From Candidatus Margulisiibacteriota bacterium (GTDB lineage: Bacteria; Margulisbacteria; WOR-1; JAKLHX01; JBAZKV01), in assembly GCA_041650635.1 (NCBI GenBank), contig JBAZKV010000003.1:45737-109736 (forward strand): a stretch of DNA of 64,000 bases, written 5' to 3'. This document shows, piece by piece, positions 24,915 to 33,534 of the stretch (positions are counted from its first letter, which is position 1; each line of letters starts with the position of its first letter). The notes below the pieces were generated by a model, which saw only the letters and a list, made by a program, of their open reading frames with translations, ran no database searches and was not told the DNA's origin. A program made the position numbers and the translations under genes.

Positions 24915-25816
24915 AAATAATAGTATTCGGAGGTTCCGGGTTTTTGGGCAGCCACGTGGCGGATGCTCTTACCGAAAAGGGGCACCAGGTGACGGTCTTT
25001 GACAGGGAGGTGTCAAAGTATCTTAAGGAAGGGCAGAAGTCAATAACCGGGGATATCACTGATGAAAAGGTGGTCCTTAACGCGGTAAAAGGTCATGAGA
25101 TCGTTTACAATTACGCGGGGATGGCCGATCTGGGAGAAGCTAAAGCAAAACCGCTTGAAACTGTAAAAAGCAATATTTTAGGAAGCACTGTGATACTTGA
25201 AGCCTGCAGGGCAAACAAGGTGAAAAGATATGTTATGGCCAGCACTCTTTACGTTTACAGTGATTCCGGATCGTTTTACAGGGCGAGCAAGCAATCATGC
25301 GAGCTTCTTTGTGAATGTTATAAAGAAATTTACGGCGTTGATTTTACTGTCCTGCGTTACGGCTCTCTTTACGGACCAAGGTCAAATGATACCAACTGGA
25401 TACACAGGGCTCTAAAACAGGCACTCATGGAGAACAGGATCGAGCGCCGCGGCGACGGAGAGGAATTGAGGGAATATATTCATGTAAAGGACGCGGCCAA
25501 GATGAGCGTTGATGTTTTGAGCGATGAATACAAAGGCCAGTATGTGATCATTTCTGGCCGTAATCAGATCAAGATCAAAGACCTTCTTGTAATGGTCAAA
25601 GAAATGCTTAAGAATAAGGTCGAGATCCAGTATAAGCCCGTTGAATCAAACGAGCACTATGAGATAACACCGTTCACGTTCAATCCAAAACTTGCAAAAA
25701 AGATCGCGAGTGAGAACTATATAGATCTTGGGCAGGGGATCCTTTATATGCTTAAAGATCTTTATAAGGAATATGCTCCCCACAAAAAGCATTTGGGAGT
25801 TTATGTCAAAGATTAA
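24911..25816 (+). CDS. NAD-dependent epimerase/dehydratase (extended SDR)
   Basis: A 301-residue nucleotide-sugar SDR. It has the N-terminal IIVFGGSGFLGSHVADAL, an unusual AGMADLG in the region where relatives have HLAA, active-site ASTLYVYSDSGS and YRASK (Tyr-x-x-x-Lys), LRYGSLYGPRSND and EYIHVKDAAKMSV. UDP-glucose 4-epimerase-like enzymes are the closest I recognise. It overlaps the HAD gene by 14 bases. The substrate is uncertain, as the pattern is shared by epimerases, dehydratases and reductases. Confidence 0.86.
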   Translation: MKIIVFGGSGFLGSHVADALTEKGHQVTVFDREVSKYLKEGQKSITGDITDEKVVLNAVKGHEIVYNYAGMADLGEAKAKPLETVKSNILGSTVILEACRANKVKRYVMASTLYVYSDSGSFYRASKQSCELLCECYKEIYGVDFTVLRYGSLYGPRSNDTNWIHRALKQALMENRIERRGDGEELREYIHVKDAAKMSVDVLSDEYKGQYVIISGRNQIKIKDLLVMVKEMLKNKVEIQYKPVESNEHYEITPFTFNPKLAKKIASENYIDLGQGILYMLKDLYKEYAPHKKHLGVYVKD

Positions 25817-26456
25817 AGCAATAATATTTGATTTTGACGGAGTAATTGTTGAATCCATGGGCATCAAGGCGGACGGCTTTGCCCATATCTTTAGGGATCG
25901 TCCCGATAAGGTCGCACAGATAGTGGAATACCATCTGGCGCACGGCGGGATGGGAAGGATGGAAAAATTTGAGAATATTTATAGACTATTCCTGAATAAG
26001 AAGATAAACGAGAAAGAAAAATTGTCGCTAAGCAAAGACCTTACCGACTATGTTTACAAAAAGGTCGTCGAGTGCCCGTTTGTTACAGGAGCAAAAGAGT
26101 TCCTGCAAAAGCACAAAGATGAATATAAGTTCTTTATTGTTTCCGGAACGCCTGACGGGGAGATCAAGTCTATAGTAAATGACAGAGGTTTGAGCCCGTA
26201 TTTTATAGAAGTTTTGGGATCTCCCGACAAAAAATCGGTACTTAACAGAAGGATCCTTCAAAACTACAGCCTAAAGCCTGACGAAACCGCATTTGTAGGT
26301 GATTCTATAGATGATTATGAAGGGATCAAGGATACGGGCATAATATTTATTGGCAGGATAACCCGGGGAAGTGACCCTTTTAATACTCTGCCGGTAAAAC
26401 TTAAGATAAATGACCTTGTTGGAATGGAAAGATTGGCAGCCGATGGCAAAATATAG
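25803..26456 (+). CDS. HAD-superfamily phosphatase
   Basis: A 217-residue HAD hydrolase of the phosphoglycolate phosphatase-like subfamily. Motif I is IIFDFDGVIVES with the nucleophile Asp, motif II is FIVSGTPDGE, and motif IV is AFVGDSIDDYEG. A helical cap lies between I and II. It is not of the capless KdsC type but could remove phosphate from a 2-keto sugar acid phosphate. Start ATG 25803 is chosen over in-frame upstream starts deep in the SDR gene. It overlaps neighbours by 14 bases on both sides. Confidence 0.85.
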   Translation: MSKIKAIIFDFDGVIVESMGIKADGFAHIFRDRPDKVAQIVEYHLAHGGMGRMEKFENIYRLFLNKKINEKEKLSLSKDLTDYVYKKVVECPFVTGAKEFLQKHKDEYKFFIVSGTPDGEIKSIVNDRGLSPYFIEVLGSPDKKSVLNRRILQNYSLKPDETAFVGDSIDDYEGIKDTGIIFIGRITRGSDPFNTLPVKLKINDLVGMERLAADGKI

Positions 26457-27108
26457 ATTTCTATCGCACAACCTTTCAAGAAATACGCCTTCATACGGCA
26501 ATTCTTCCCGTCTTACGGTCTCTGCCGGTAAAAGCCTGGTGAAGGGGGATTCGTGCAATACGTTTTCCTTTTCTATGGATAATCATTTGGGCACGCACAT
26601 TGACGGGCCAAGGCATTTTTACGGAAAGGGCGACGATATAAACATGTTTGATGCAGGTTCTTTCGTTTTTGAGCGCCCCTTTGTCCTTAACTGTTTTAAA
26701 AAAGCAGGAGGATTTGTCACAAAGAACGATCTTCTTAAAGTCAATAAAGAATGCGACCTCCTTATCTTGAACACGGGATTTTCAAAAAAACGCAAAACAA
26801 AGGATTATTCGTATAATAATCCGGGAATTTCGATTGAAGCCGCCGAGTATATTGCAGCAAAGTTTAAACTTTTGAAAGCGGTAGGTATTGATTCAGTGTC
26901 TGTATCCTCTTATTCGGACAGGCCTGCCGGAAGAAAAGTCCACAGAATACTTCTTTCTAAGAGAAATAAAAACAGAAAACCATTGATGCTGATCGAGGAT
27001 ATGGACCTTTCAAAAAGCCTTAAAGGTTTAAAAAGAGTGTTCGCATTCCCCCTTATCATAAGCGGGCTCGACAGTCTCCCCTCAACAGTTGTTGGAGAGT
27101 TTAAATAA
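26443..27108 (+). CDS. Cyclase-family metal-dependent hydrolase (kynurenine-formamidase-like)
   Basis: A 221-residue member of the cyclase/KynB family. The metal-binding signature reads NHLGTHIDGPRHFYGKGDD (His-x-Gly-Thr-His-x-Asp-x-x-x-His), and a second conserved block is DLLILNTGFSKKR. Family members hydrolyse N-formyl amides, lactones or act as polyketide cyclases. In a sugar cluster, deformylation or lactone opening of a sugar acid is conceivable but unproven. ATG 26443 overlaps the HAD gene by 14 bases. Confidence 0.8.
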   Translation: MAKYRFLSHNLSRNTPSYGNSSRLTVSAGKSLVKGDSCNTFSFSMDNHLGTHIDGPRHFYGKGDDINMFDAGSFVFERPFVLNCFKKAGGFVTKNDLLKVNKECDLLILNTGFSKKRKTKDYSYNNPGISIEAAEYIAAKFKLLKAVGIDSVSVSSYSDRPAGRKVHRILLSKRNKNRKPLMLIEDMDLSKSLKGLKRVFAFPLIISGLDSLPSTVVGEFK

Positions 27109-28718
27109 TGATCGGCAAAGAGACCATGTTAAATGCGCGCTCAAAATACATCGACTTTATCTACCGCTGGCCAAAAGAATACACTCAAAACGGAAAGGAT
27201 TTCAGGCAGCTGTTTTTACTCGACGGGGGGCTTTCTCTCTGGTGGGCCAGCGAAATGCACAAAAAAGAGATCGAGGACAACGGCTTGTTCCAAAGATTGT
27301 GCGAACTGGAGGCAGGCCAAAAGATCTCGGTTGTTAAGATCTCCGGACTCAATTTGCTCAAGGATTTTATTCCCAGGCTCAAGTTTGTTGTTAAGATGGC
27401 AGTTCGGGTAATTCTTATCAGGATATTTGTTGGAGTTAAACGCGAAAAAGCGAAAACTCTTTTTTATACCTTGTTCGGAATAATATCAAACGGGACCCCA
27501 AAGGGCCTTTTTGACAGATATCTGTTTGATATCCCCGAAAGGACCGCAAAAGCTTCTGGAGAAAATGCACTTTGTTTTTCTTTCTACTATGGAAGCATAA
27601 AAAAAATAATATCGGACAGGGAGATCCTTAAAAAATCGGGTGTTGTGTTCTTGGAAAACTATATCGGAATAAGGGACCTGATAGATTCATTGGGAGCAGG
27701 ACAATACGTCAGATATTATTTTATGGAGAAAAATGATCTGTTTCAAAAATCCTTTGATTATTACGGCGCTGATCTTTCTTTCTGTTTTAAGCCTCAATTA
27801 AGAAAGACGTATGCGGGGGAAGGATTTTCGGAAATGCTTCTTCTGACAAGGTCCTGCGGCAGGATGTTTAAATCAACAGGTGCCAAGGTCCTTGTCTCAT
27901 CCCATGAGACATATCCGCAGTCCAGAGTGCTCTTTTATGAGGCAAAGAAATTAGGTGTTTATACATATGCGCTTCAGCATGCTTCGATCACACCTATGAA
28001 GCTGTGGTACGCTTTTAGCCCCAGCGAGTTGTCGGAAGGGATGCCTGTAAGCGACGCATTCATATTTCAGGGTGAGATGGGCAGGAGAGTATTGATCGAA
28101 GGCGGTTATCCGGAAATTAAAAGTTTTGTCTTGGGCTCTCCCAGATCCGACAAATTGTTCTATCTAAAACAAGAGGGCATAGAAACTGAATTGCCAAAGA
28201 ATAAAAAGATAGTACTGGTCACCACGGTTCTGTCAACAGGCGATACAAAAGCCATAATAGAAGCTGTTGTGCGAGTCGCGGCAAAAAGGAAAGACCTGCA
28301 CTTTTGCATAAAGCCCCATCCTAACTGTCCGGTGGCCGGTTTACTGGATGAAAAACTATATGAAAATATTTCTGAATCACATGACAATGTCCATCAGCTG
28401 ATCCTTCGCTCAAATGTCCTTGTTACCACATATTCGATAACAGCCGACGAAGCTATAGCTCTTGGATGTCCCGTTATTTGTCTGCGCACCGATAGTATAA
28501 TTGACATGAGCAGTTTTTTTGAGGTTCCTGCAGCGCCTTACGCTGCCAGCGTGGATGAGCTGGAGACTTTTATTGACGAAGCTGCCCTTAACACAGGAGA
28601 TTTTCCTTCTTACAGGAGGAATTGGCCGCAGCTGATAAAGGACACCTTTTTCTTGTTGGATGGAAAAGCAACGCAGCGTATAGTAAATTTGATAGCATTA
28701 AATGACGGGTCATTATAA
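27108..28718 (+). CDS. Uncharacterised surface-carbohydrate protein with GT-B-like C-terminal half
   Basis: A 536-residue protein, not securely assigned. The N-terminal third (LLDGGLSLWWASEMH) and one hydrophobic stretch near residues 95-110 are followed by a typical GT-B order: KVLVSSHETYPQSRVL, LGVYTYALQHAS, then KKIVLVTTVLSTGD, FCIKPHPNCPVAG and RSNVLVTTYSITADEAIALGCPV. The KPHP and Ser/Thr-x-x-Ala-Glu-like turn match the CDP-glycerol/KpsC-type donor site. It overlaps the cyclase gene by one base. I suspect an uncharacterised glycosyltransferase for one of the CMP-sugar acids, similar in type to proteins reported from Leptospira-like O-antigen loci. Confidence 0.65.
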   Translation: MIGKETMLNARSKYIDFIYRWPKEYTQNGKDFRQLFLLDGGLSLWWASEMHKKEIEDNGLFQRLCELEAGQKISVVKISGLNLLKDFIPRLKFVVKMAVRVILIRIFVGVKREKAKTLFYTLFGIISNGTPKGLFDRYLFDIPERTAKASGENALCFSFYYGSIKKIISDREILKKSGVVFLENYIGIRDLIDSLGAGQYVRYYFMEKNDLFQKSFDYYGADLSFCFKPQLRKTYAGEGFSEMLLLTRSCGRMFKSTGAKVLVSSHETYPQSRVLFYEAKKLGVYTYALQHASITPMKLWYAFSPSELSEGMPVSDAFIFQGEMGRRVLIEGGYPEIKSFVLGSPRSDKLFYLKQEGIETELPKNKKIVLVTTVLSTGDTKAIIEAVVRVAAKRKDLHFCIKPHPNCPVAGLLDEKLYENISESHDNVHQLILRSNVLVTTYSITADEAIALGCPVICLRTDSIIDMSSFFEVPAAPYAASVDELETFIDEAALNTGDFPSYRRNWPQLIKDTFFLLDGKATQRIVNLIALNDGSL

Positions 28719-28730
28719 AAGGAGATAAAC

Positions 28731-29579
28731 ATGTTGCTAGTTACCGGCGCCAGAGGGATGGTTGGATCATATGTGGAAGAAGTCTTTGACGGTGAAAAGC
28801 TGGTCATGACCGACATTCCCGAGATGGATGTGACGGATAAGGATAAAGTGTTCGGCCTGGTATCAAAACATAAGCCGGATTTTGTTCTTCATCTTGCTGC
28901 GGAGACAAATGTTGACCTCTGCGAGACCCAGATAGATCATGCCTACAGGGTCAACGCAATGGGTGCCTATTATGTTGCTCTTGCCTGCAAAAAGTACGGG
29001 GCAAAAATGATCCACATAAGTACGGGAGGCGTATTTAACGGCAAAGGCAGGTATGTGAACACGGAATTTGACATGCCTGACCCGCAGAACATTTACAGCA
29101 AGGCCAAATACGAGGGTGAAAGGCTTATAAAGGATCTTTTGAATGATTTTTACATATTCAGAGCGGGTTGGATGATAGGCGGCGGACCCAAGCTCGATAA
29201 AAAATTTGTCGGAAAAATGATAGAACTGTTTGGTGCAAAGGATAACTTAGAGGTTGTAAATGACAAATTCGGGACCCCGACATTTGCAAAAGATCTTTTG
29301 GAGGGTATCAAAAAGATAATAAAAACCGGGAATTATGGGTTGTACCATCTGGGAAACAGTGGAGGCTCTTGCACAAGATATGATATCGCGCTTGAAATAG
29401 CAAAGATAATCGGTAAAAAAACACAGATCATTCCTGTTTCATCCGACAGGTTCCCTTTGCCCGCCCCCAGAGCCGAATCGGAAGCCATGGCAAATTATAA
29501 GCTGGAGCTTATGGGCCAAAATCCCATGCCGGATTGGCGCAAGTCTTTAAAAGCCTATATCTCAGAATGGGGCAAATAG
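28731..29579 (+). CDS. RmlD-like dTDP-4-dehydrorhamnose reductase family protein
   Basis: A 282-residue NAD(P)H-dependent SDR of the RmlD group. It has LLVTGARGMVGSYVEE, VDLCETQIDHAYRVNAMG, STGGVFNGKG and the catalytic YSKAKYEGE. No rmlA, rmlB or rmlC is in the window, so a true dTDP-rhamnose pathway would need genes elsewhere. It may instead reduce another 4-keto nucleotide sugar. ATG 28731 is preceded by AAAAGGAG (28717-28724), one of the strongest ribosome sites here. Confidence 0.83.
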   Translation: MLLVTGARGMVGSYVEEVFDGEKLVMTDIPEMDVTDKDKVFGLVSKHKPDFVLHLAAETNVDLCETQIDHAYRVNAMGAYYVALACKKYGAKMIHISTGGVFNGKGRYVNTEFDMPDPQNIYSKAKYEGERLIKDLLNDFYIFRAGWMIGGGPKLDKKFVGKMIELFGAKDNLEVVNDKFGTPTFAKDLLEGIKKIIKTGNYGLYHLGNSGGSCTRYDIALEIAKIIGKKTQIIPVSSDRFPLPAPRAESEAMANYKLELMGQNPMPDWRKSLKAYISEWGK

Positions 29580-29580
29580 C

Positions 29581-30435
29581 TTGCCAAAGTTTAGTGTAAT
29601 AATCCCGCTTTATAACGGGGCTAAATATATCAGAACCGCGCTTGACAGCGTGTCCTCACAGACTTTCAGGGATTTTGAGATCGTAATATGCGATGACGGC
29701 TCAACGGATGATTCAGCTGACATTATTAAAAAATATTCACAATCCCATCCTGAACTAAAAATCAAATATGTCTATCAGAAGAACAAGGGACTTGGCGGCG
29801 CTAGGAACACGGCTATTCGCAGTGCGGAAGGGGATGTTTTAGCTCTTTTGGACCAGGACGATATCTGGTATCCTGAAAAACTTGCAATGACAGCGAAAGT
29901 GTTTGATTCGGACAGCGATTTGATGATTGTTTGTAATGACGAGGATATTATCAAGAATGGCAAAAAATACTCGGTTTCAAAATATGGTCCTTATTCAAAA
30001 GACATGTTCAGACAGCTTTTATATAAAGGAAATTGCCTGTCCACTTCTGCAACATCCATAAAAAGAGCAGCCTTTGATTCAATAGGGGGGTTTTCAGAAG
30101 ATATTAGAAACATACATTTTGTGGAAGATTACGATTATTGGCTGCGTCTTGCGCTCAATTCTTTTAAGTTTTCTTTCTTAAAAAAGCCGCTGGGATGCTA
30201 TGTTTTGCATGAAGGCAACTATTCTTCGAACAATCTGGGGATGATGTGCGACCATGAAGGCCGCGTTCTTGATATAAATTACTCAAGGCTTAAAAAAAAG
30301 GGGCTTGCGGATCTTATCGCTATCAGAAAAAGAATGTTCAGATTGTATCTTTCCAATTCAAAAATGATGTATCCTTCAGATCTGCGCGGATCTTTGCGGT
30401 ATTTTATTAAAGCGCTGATGTCCGTATTGTTTTAG
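29581..30435 (+). CDS. Family 2 glycosyltransferase
   Basis: A 284-residue inverting GT-A enzyme. FSVIIPLYNGAKYIRTALDSV opens the fold (read as two pieces), followed by CDDGSTDDSAD for the nucleotide and the metal-binding LLDQDDIWYPEKL. VEDYDYWLRLAL carries the likely catalytic base region. It starts with TTG one base after the previous stop. Donor and acceptor are unknown. Confidence 0.9.
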   Translation: MPKFSVIIPLYNGAKYIRTALDSVSSQTFRDFEIVICDDGSTDDSADIIKKYSQSHPELKIKYVYQKNKGLGGARNTAIRSAEGDVLALLDQDDIWYPEKLAMTAKVFDSDSDLMIVCNDEDIIKNGKKYSVSKYGPYSKDMFRQLLYKGNCLSTSATSIKRAAFDSIGGFSEDIRNIHFVEDYDYWLRLALNSFKFSFLKKPLGCYVLHEGNYSSNNLGMMCDHEGRVLDINYSRLKKKGLADLIAIRKRMFRLYLSNSKMMYPSDLRGSLRYFIKALMSVLF

Positions 30436-30444
30436 GAGGCGGCT

Positions 30445-31365
30445 ATGTCTATTTTGTCAAAAAATAATTGCTGCACTGTTCTTATGTATCACAGGATAAG
30501 GCCCCGTCTTTCCGGGGGAAAAAGATATCCGAATACCGGTTTAGCTGTTTATTTGGATGAATTTGAAAAACAGATGGCGTTCCTGAAAAAGAATTGTAAT
30601 GTGTTGTCGAAGAATGAATTCATAGAATGTGTTAAAAACGGCTTTGTTTTTCCAAAACGATCGGTGCTATTAACATTTGACGATGGCTCAACGGATATTT
30701 ACGAGCACGCATATCCGATATTAAAAAAACACGACATTCCCGCTATTGTTTTTATTCCAACTGATTTTATCGGATCGAACAAGGTTTTCTGGTGGGAAGA
30801 ATTAGAGTTGTATTTAATGGATTCTCCGGAGGCCTACATAAAAGAAGCTTTGTATATGGTGGAACTAAGTGATGAGGAAAAGGTCAAATACTTAAAAGAA
30901 GTTAAAGCCAAGTATAAGGTGAAGGGGCAAAATATCGGCAGGTCTGCCCTGACATGGGAAGAGATCAGAGAAATGATCGGTTCGGGGATATCTTTTCAAC
31001 CACACACAAAAACACATATCAGGCTTACAAATATTTCAGATAATGAGGCAGAAATTGAAATATTGGGATCCAAAAAAGCGGTTGAGGACAATCTAGGATC
31101 CAAAGCGGATGTGTTTTCATACCCGCACGGCGGGATATCGGATTTTACCAATGTTCATGAAGACATCCTAAAACGGAATGGTTTTAAACTGGCTTTTTCC
31201 ACTTTTGAATGGGAGGTCCGCAAGGGATGCGATATCTATGCTTTGCCAAGATTAGCTGTTACCAGCCTGGATGGTTTTATTATGTATAGAATAAAGATAT
31301 CGGAAATGCCGGTTCTGTTCAAAAAAATACTAAGGAAGATCCACGACAAATGCGTAAAACCCTGA
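30445..31365 (+). CDS. Polysaccharide deacetylase (NodB-type, CE4)
   Basis: A 306-residue CE4 metal-dependent deacetylase. The catalytic/metal aspartates are in LLTFDDGSTDIYEHAYP, the His pair in FQPHTKTHIRL, and the arginine/proline strand in FSYPHGGISD. There is no obvious signal peptide, so it probably acts on a lipid-linked or nucleotide-linked sugar in the cytoplasm, or its export is signal-less. ATG 30445 has AGGAGG at 30434-30439, overlapping the previous stop. Confidence 0.88.
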   Translation: MSILSKNNCCTVLMYHRIRPRLSGGKRYPNTGLAVYLDEFEKQMAFLKKNCNVLSKNEFIECVKNGFVFPKRSVLLTFDDGSTDIYEHAYPILKKHDIPAIVFIPTDFIGSNKVFWWEELELYLMDSPEAYIKEALYMVELSDEEKVKYLKEVKAKYKVKGQNIGRSALTWEEIREMIGSGISFQPHTKTHIRLTNISDNEAEIEILGSKKAVEDNLGSKADVFSYPHGGISDFTNVHEDILKRNGFKLAFSTFEWEVRKGCDIYALPRLAVTSLDGFIMYRIKISEMPVLFKKILRKIHDKCVKP

Positions 31366-32393
31366 TCACTCCCATATTGGACCTCAAAACATTTGTTGCG
31401 GCAAAGAAGGGGTATCCGCAGCCGCTAAATGACGGGGATGTTTTTTTCTTTGGTTATGCAAGAACAGCGCTTATGTGCGGATTAAAGGCGTTGGGCATTC
31501 AAAAAGGGGACACTGTGCTGCTTCCTTCATATATTTGCAATGTTATGCTTGCCCCTCTTAACTATTTGGGTATTAATGCGGAGTATTACGGCGTGCGGCG
31601 CGATATGTCTCCTGATATGGACGATCTGTCTTCAAAAACCGGAAAAGGTGTTAAGGCGGTTATGGCAGTTAATTATTTTGGTTTTCCGACAAAGCATGAT
31701 GAAATTAAACAGTTCTGCAGGACAAAAAAAATATTTTACATTGAAGATAACGCTCACGGTTATTTGAGCTGCAGCAAGGACAGGCCTTTAGGCAGTTTTG
31801 GGGATATTTCTATCTTTAGCATAAGAAAGACCCTTCCGGTACCAAACGGCGCTGCACTTAAGCTTAACAATCCGTCAATACCGTCTGATATCAGTCCCGT
31901 TTTAAACAATGACAGAGGGGAAGTGAAATACTTGTTTGGACAGGTCAGGGCGGCATTTGAGAATCTGTCGGGAATCAGTCCGGTTAAAATTGTAAAAATG
32001 ATCATTGGAAGGAAAGAATCTTACGAGCCAATGGATGAAGGGATAGAAGAAGAAAAAGATCTGGACAAATACTTGATTAAGCAATCAGCGGTCAGCCAGG
32101 CCATAGCAAAAAGAAGCAATTATGACGAGATCAAAAGAAACCGTAGAAAGATGTTCTTAGCTCTCATTAAGGAAATAAAAAGTGCCGAACCGGTATTCAA
32201 GGAACTACCGGATGGGGTTGTCCCTTATGCGTTTCCCGTTTATTCAAAGGATGTTAAAGGCTTTATCAAAGAAATGTATGATAAGGGCGCATGCTGCTGC
32301 CCCTGGCCGACCCTGCCGTCCAATTTGACCAAGTATCCCGATTTCTACAAGCAGGTGGTTTTGGTCCCCGTCTGGAGAAAATATGGAAATTAA
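31350..32393 (+). CDS. DegT/DnrJ-family PLP enzyme (third in the window)
   Basis: A 347-residue fold-type I PLP enzyme more divergent than the LegC- and PseC-like ones. It has FFGYARTALMCGLKALG, LLPSYICNVMLAPL, FYIEDNAHGYLS with the cofactor Asp, and the Schiff-base lysine in SIFSIRKTLPVPNGAAL. The C-terminal WPTLPSNLTKYP resembles the substrate loop of sugar aminotransferases. It overlaps the deacetylase gene by 16 bases (SD AAGGAAG at 31332-31338) and the next gene by 11. Possibly acts with the CelD-like acyltransferase on an amino sugar. Confidence 0.83.
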   Translation: MRKTLITPILDLKTFVAAKKGYPQPLNDGDVFFFGYARTALMCGLKALGIQKGDTVLLPSYICNVMLAPLNYLGINAEYYGVRRDMSPDMDDLSSKTGKGVKAVMAVNYFGFPTKHDEIKQFCRTKKIFYIEDNAHGYLSCSKDRPLGSFGDISIFSIRKTLPVPNGAALKLNNPSIPSDISPVLNNDRGEVKYLFGQVRAAFENLSGISPVKIVKMIIGRKESYEPMDEGIEEEKDLDKYLIKQSAVSQAIAKRSNYDEIKRNRRKMFLALIKEIKSAEPVFKELPDGVVPYAFPVYSKDVKGFIKEMYDKGACCCPWPTLPSNLTKYPDFYKQVVLVPVWRKYGN

Positions 32394-33531
32394 GGTCATT
32401 AAAAGCTTTGACGAGTTTGAAGCGTTAAAAGACAAATGGAATCTTGCCCTTAAAAAGAGCTCTTCAAACCTGTTTTTTTTGAGGCATGAATGGCTTTTAA
32501 ACTGGTGGAAGCATTACGGGCGCGGCCATGACCTGTTTGTCATCCTGGTCATTCATGACGGGGAAATAGCTGCTGCTGCTCCGATGATGATCCTTAACAA
32601 AAAGCTGTTTCGCATAATAAAAGTGCGAAAGCTTCAATTTATCGCGCATGATGTTTCGGATTATATGGATTTTATGATAGTAAGTGACCATGCTGCGAAT
32701 TTTAACAGATTGATGGCGCAAATTAAATCCTCTTCTTCATTATGGGATTGGGCCGAATTTATATATTTAAAGAACGACTCATCTAATTTGAAGTATTGGC
32801 GTAATATTGGCGCAGATGTAAATGATATGGTTTTTGACAAAAAGGATGTGTCTGTGATAGTTAATATTGGTGCTCATGACAGCTATGATAAGTATTTAAG
32901 AAGTTTGAATAAAAAAGTAAGGCACGATGTTACCCGTCAAATGAACAATATCGAAAAGACCGCGAAGATCAAATTTGATGTTTATAAAAATAGCAATGAA
33001 ATATTGTCGTTGCTGCCGAATTTCTTTTCTTTGCATAAAAAGAAATGGAAAGACCAGAAAATGGCCAGCCAGTTCTATGACAGGGCCCTTACGGAAAGAT
33101 ACACATCTCTTGCAAAAGATCTGGATGACACCGGCCTGCTTGAGCTGTCTGTCCTGCGGCTCGACAACAATATTGTTGCCATGCATTACGGGTTTACATA
33201 TGAAGATAGATATTATTGGTATACGCCGACCTATAATCCCGAGTACGCAAAATATTCTCCGGGCAAACTGCTGCTGGCCAAACTGATAGAAAATGCGATC
33301 AGCAGAAGGTTTAAGATATTTGATCTATTAAGAGGGAATGAGCAGTACAAGTACTTTTGGACCAAAGATCAGCAGGACCTGTATGGCGTTATTATGCTAA
33401 ACAGAAATATATCTTCAAGGATCAAGGTCTTTATGTCAAAATCGCTAAAAGAAATGCTGTTAAAAACAATTATCGGTAGAACCTACTCAAGGATCAAGAC
33501 AACATCAAATCTTATTAAAAAAGAAAGCTAA
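32383..33531 (+). CDS. CelD/FemAB-like GNAT acyltransferase
   Basis: A 382-residue protein of the BcsL/CelD group with tandem GNAT folds. The N-terminal LFFLRHEWLLNWWKHYG is characteristic, with GEIAAAAPMMI next and the C-terminal catalytic GNAT half holding NIVAMHYGFTYEDRYYWYTP and FDLLRGNEQYKYFW. Members transfer acyl or aminoacyl groups onto glycans. The adjacent PLP enzyme and deacetylase would supply an amino group to acylate. It overlaps the previous gene by 11 bases. Confidence 0.85.
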   Translation: MEIKVIKSFDEFEALKDKWNLALKKSSSNLFFLRHEWLLNWWKHYGRGHDLFVILVIHDGEIAAAAPMMILNKKLFRIIKVRKLQFIAHDVSDYMDFMIVSDHAANFNRLMAQIKSSSSLWDWAEFIYLKNDSSNLKYWRNIGADVNDMVFDKKDVSVIVNIGAHDSYDKYLRSLNKKVRHDVTRQMNNIEKTAKIKFDVYKNSNEILSLLPNFFSLHKKKWKDQKMASQFYDRALTERYTSLAKDLDDTGLLELSVLRLDNNIVAMHYGFTYEDRYYWYTPTYNPEYAKYSPGKLLLAKLIENAISRRFKIFDLLRGNEQYKYFWTKDQQDLYGVIMLNRNISSRIKVFMSKSLKEMLLKTIIGRTYSRIKTTSNLIKKES

Positions 33532-33534
33532 ATC

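Noticed and set aside
28731..29579. RmlD homologue taken as evidence for dTDP-L-rhamnose synthesis
   Set aside because: rmlA, rmlB and rmlC are absent from the window, and RmlD-like reductases act on other keto sugars too.
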